The position numbers and the translations under genes are program-made. Below are positions 62,262-64,000 of a stretch of 64,000 nucleotides of DNA, piece by piece (position 1 is the first letter of the stretch; each line of letters opens with the position of its first letter). Under the pieces are notes generated by a model. The model was not told where the DNA came from and did no database searches. It saw nothing but the letters and a program-made list of their open reading frames with translations. Source of the DNA: Phenylobacterium glaciei (GTDB taxonomy: Bacteria > Pseudomonadota > Alphaproteobacteria > Caulobacterales > Caulobacteraceae); contig NZ_JAGSGD010000001.1 in the NCBI RefSeq assembly GCF_016772415.1, positions 124,001 through 188,000 on the forward strand. Direction: 5' to 3'.

Positions 62262-62294
62262 GTTGAGATCTCAACTATATAGTTTAGAGCTAAA
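62262..62294. promoter_or_regulatory. Overlapping palindromes, probable MarR operator
   Basis: GTTGAGATCTCAAC (62262-62275) and AACTATATAGTT (62273-62284) are perfect palindromes that share three bases, and TTTAGAGCTAAA (62283-62294) is a further near-palindrome with perfect outer arms. Overlapping symmetric elements just upstream of a MarR-containing operon (start codon at 62245) are the classic layout of autoregulatory operators. TATATAG may also be part of the -10 region. Confidence 0.65.
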
Positions 62295-62313
62295 GCTTCT
62301 GCAAGAGGCTCGA

Positions 62314-62781
62314 TTAACCTCGGCGCGCCTTGTAGATCGCGTCTTCCAGGGCCCGGGCGAATTCGGCGCGTTCGGAGGGGCTGAGCGCCGCGGCCACCTG
62401 GGCCTCCTTGCCCGACAGCGCCAGGCGCAGATCGACGGCGTGGTCGTCCTCGGTGAGCAGGGTGACGCGGGTGAAGGCCGTGGGGCTTTCCCACATCAGC
62501 TTTCGCCAGTTGGGCGTCTCGCGGAACACCTGGACCCGCCGGTCGGTGACCAGGACGCGCTCGATCTGCTTGGCGGCGGCGAAGCTGGCCAGGAAGGCCA
62601 CGACGATGGCGATCAGGTCCAACCCCAGGAACATCGGCACGAAATAGGCGCCCATGGAGATGAAGACCGCGGCCGAGGCGCAGTTCAGAACCGTCACCAC
62701 CGTGATCAGCACCATGAACCCCCGCTGCGACAGGCTGCGGTTGGGGCGAATCTCGGCGTCCATGAAGACCAGATCATCCAT
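62314..62781 (-). CDS. DUF2244 membrane protein
   Basis: A 155-residue protein with two adjacent membrane spans (about 22-45 and 50-70: FMVLITVVTVLNCASAAVFI, PMFLGLDLIAIVVAFLASFA). A C-terminal cytoplasmic domain of the DUF2244 family follows (IERVLVTDRRVQVFRETPNWRKLMWESPTAFTRV). The family is conserved in alphaproteobacteria near nth and is of unknown function. It is divergent from nth and upstream of the nitroreductase gene on the same strand, separated from it by the operator palindromes. Confidence 0.9.
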   Translation of the reverse strand: MDDLVFMDAEIRPNRSLSQRGFMVLITVVTVLNCASAAVFISMGAYFVPMFLGLDLIAIVVAFLASFAAAKQIERVLVTDRRVQVFRETPNWRKLMWESPTAFTRVTLLTEDDHAVDLRLALSGKEAQVAAALSPSERAEFARALEDAIYKARRG

Positions 62782-62874
62782 GACCTCATCAACCTAGGCG
62801 ATTTGCGGACCTGCAAACAGGCGCCACGTGCGCGGGCTCTTGGCGAAGCAGGCGCCGCCGGGCGATGGTCGGCC

Positions 62875-63555
62875 ATGGCCAAAGCCCCGAAGCCCAGGAA
62901 GAAGCGCGTCAGTCCCGCCGAACAGGCCCGCGTGGAGGAAATCTTTCACCGTTTCCTGGCCCTCAGCGACGATCCGCGCACCGAGCTAAACTATGCCAGC
63001 CCCTATGAGCTGGTGACCGCCGTTGCCCTGTCGGCCCAGGCCACCGACGTCTCGGTGAACAAGGCCACGACCCGGCTGTTCGCCGTCGCCGACACCCCGC
63101 AGAAGATGCTGGCGCTCGGCGAAGAGGGCCTGATCCCTTTCATCGCCTCCATCGGCCTCTTCCGCACCAAGGCCAAGAACGTCATCGCCACGGCCGCGAT
63201 CCTGATGGAACAGCACGGCGGCGAGGTGCCCCTGGAGCGCGAGGCCCTGATGGCCCTGCCGGGCGTGGGGCGGAAGACCGCCAGCGTGGTGCTCAACGAA
63301 CTGCGCATCGAGCCGGCGATCGCCGTCGACACCCACGTCTTCCGGGTCTCCCACCGGCTGAAGCTGTCGGCGGGCAAGACTCCGGACCAGGTGGAGGCCG
63401 ATCTGATGGCCATCGTGCCCGAGCCCTACCTGACCCGCGCCCACCACTGGCTGATCCTGCACGGCCGCTACACCTGCGTGGCGCGAAGGCCCAAGTGCGA
63501 GGACTGCCCCATCGACGACCTCTGCCCGTCGAAGAGCCTGTTCGTGGGGCGATGA
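62875..63555 (+). CDS. nth: Endonuclease III
   Basis: A 226-residue base-excision repair glycosylase/AP lyase that removes oxidised pyrimidines. The helix-hairpin-helix LPGVGRKTASVVLNEL holds the catalytic Lys, the catalytic Asp is in AVDTHVFRVSHRL, and the C-terminal [4Fe-4S] motif C-x6-C-x2-C-x5-C is intact (CVARRPKCEDCPIDDLC). The N-terminal tail AKAPKPRKKRVSPAEQ is basic. ATG 62875 gives the standard length. Confidence 0.97.
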   Translation: MAKAPKPRKKRVSPAEQARVEEIFHRFLALSDDPRTELNYASPYELVTAVALSAQATDVSVNKATTRLFAVADTPQKMLALGEEGLIPFIASIGLFRTKAKNVIATAAILMEQHGGEVPLEREALMALPGVGRKTASVVLNELRIEPAIAVDTHVFRVSHRLKLSAGKTPDQVEADLMAIVPEPYLTRAHHWLILHGRYTCVARRPKCEDCPIDDLCPSKSLFVGR

Positions 63556-63573
63556 GCGGTCGGTGGAACCGGT

Positions 63574-64000
63574 CTAGGGGTCGACCCTGACCGGGACCTC
63601 AAGGTCGCAGATCGAGAAGTCCGCACCCCTGGCGATGCGCGTCTGGCGCACCAGGGTGCGGAAGGCGGCGCTGTCCTGGCTGAGCATCGAGAGATGCGGC
63701 CGCTCCGCCGCCGGGATGTCGGCCGCCACCCGCACCTTCAGCATCAGGTCGGGCTTGGCCGGCGGTTCTCCCACCGCGATGACGCTGTTGACGTCCGACC
63801 CCACCACGATCCGGCCCCAGACCGCATAGTCGCGGTCCAGCCGTCGGCTCGATCCGCGCATGAAGAAGATCTCGCTGTTGCCGGTGTCCTCGCCCGCCTG
63901 CCGCCCCATCCCGGCGACGCCGGGGCAATAGGCGCCCCAGGCGCGGACCGTGCCGTCCTTTGAGCGCAGCGCTTCCTGACCCGACACGGTCTGGATCGGA
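63574..64000 (-). CDS. Cyclophilin-type peptidylprolyl isomerase, N-terminal part outside window
   Basis: The last 142 or so residues of a cyclophilin-like protein; the gene runs off the right edge. Visible are the fragments GNSEIFFMRGSSRRLDRDYAVWGRIVVGSDV, characteristic of a divergent Caulobacterales cyclophilin in which the usual FMS-x-N and FGRV motifs are replaced, and a C-terminal unique tail (AADIPAAERPHLSMLSQDSAAFRTLVR and onward). The isomerase activity of this divergent type is uncertain. Its start, signal peptide and N-terminal active-site residues cannot be seen. It is convergent with nth, 18 bp away. Confidence 0.72.
   Translation of the reverse strand, partial: PIQTVSGQEALRSKDGTVRAWGAYCPGVAGMGRQAGEDTGNSEIFFMRGSSRRLDRDYAVWGRIVVGSDVNSVIAVGEPPAKPDLMLKVRVAADIPAAERPHLSMLSQDSAAFRTLVRQTRIARGADFSICDLEVPVRVDP

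Overview
The window is GC-rich, densely coded chromosomal DNA from an alphaproteobacterium of the order Caulobacterales (Phenylobacterium or Caulobacter type; the genus is my inference). The evidence is the gene set and order (hemE / origin / PEP-synthase regulator / maf / aroE / coaE / dnaQ / secB, and mnmG-rsmG-parA-parB), perfect CtrA boxes, clustered GANTC (CcrM) sites, an NtrZ-like periplasmic protein, and parS sites of the GTTTCACGTGAAAC type. I see no rRNA, tRNA, CRISPR array, prophage or intact insertion sequence.

Layout. 0-19 kb: dnaK (cut by the window edge, with a sigma-32-like promoter), a HExxH-type hypothetical, alkB, a chemoreceptor, a dienelactone hydrolase behind unusual operator-like dyads, ftsK, fabV, an lpxA homologue, a hybrid histidine kinase, lolA, a probable small RNA, xthA, a response regulator, an L,D-transpeptidase, yggS, a thiE-like gene, ntrZ and a DUF3576 lipoprotein. 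19-24 kb: leuS-lptE-holA, then a decayed alpha/beta-hydrolase. 24-33 kb: the chromosome-partitioning locus parB, parA, rsmG, mnmG, mnmE, DUF6489, with four parS sites spread over 5.4 kb (two inside genes). 33-38 kb: rho-hemJ-hemH-hemE transcribed leftwards. 37.6-38.2 kb: the replication origin (Cori-like). 38-45 kb: ppsR-maf-aroE-coaE-dnaQ, secB, timA-mltA-smr. 45-64 kb: a DAACS symporter, a PQQ dehydrogenase, the fabA-fabB-GNAT-fabI operon, a 2-hydroxyacid dehydrogenase, moeB, hslV/hslU, a MarR-nitroreductase operon, nth and a truncated cyclophilin.

How it fits together: the centre of the window is the replication and segregation hub. The origin carries CtrA boxes whose spacers contain CcrM methylation sites. 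ParB would load at parS sites 5-10.5 kb away, and ParA/ParB are encoded next to the tRNA-modification genes mnmG and mnmE. Around it lie envelope genes (lptE, lolA, lpxA, mltA, L,D-transpeptidase, secB), haem synthesis, type II fatty-acid synthesis (with two unrelated enoyl-ACP reductases, FabV and FabI) and heat-shock proteostasis (dnaK, hslVU).

Intergenic spaces are short and often occupied by palindromic repeats of at least five families, one of which supplies the stop codon of the thiE-like gene. The least explained signals are the probable small RNA at 14429-14541, the tandem TACYCG-GAT-CGRGTA dyads beside an FNR/FixK-like box at 4186-4283, and the CtrA/GANTC overlap in the origin.
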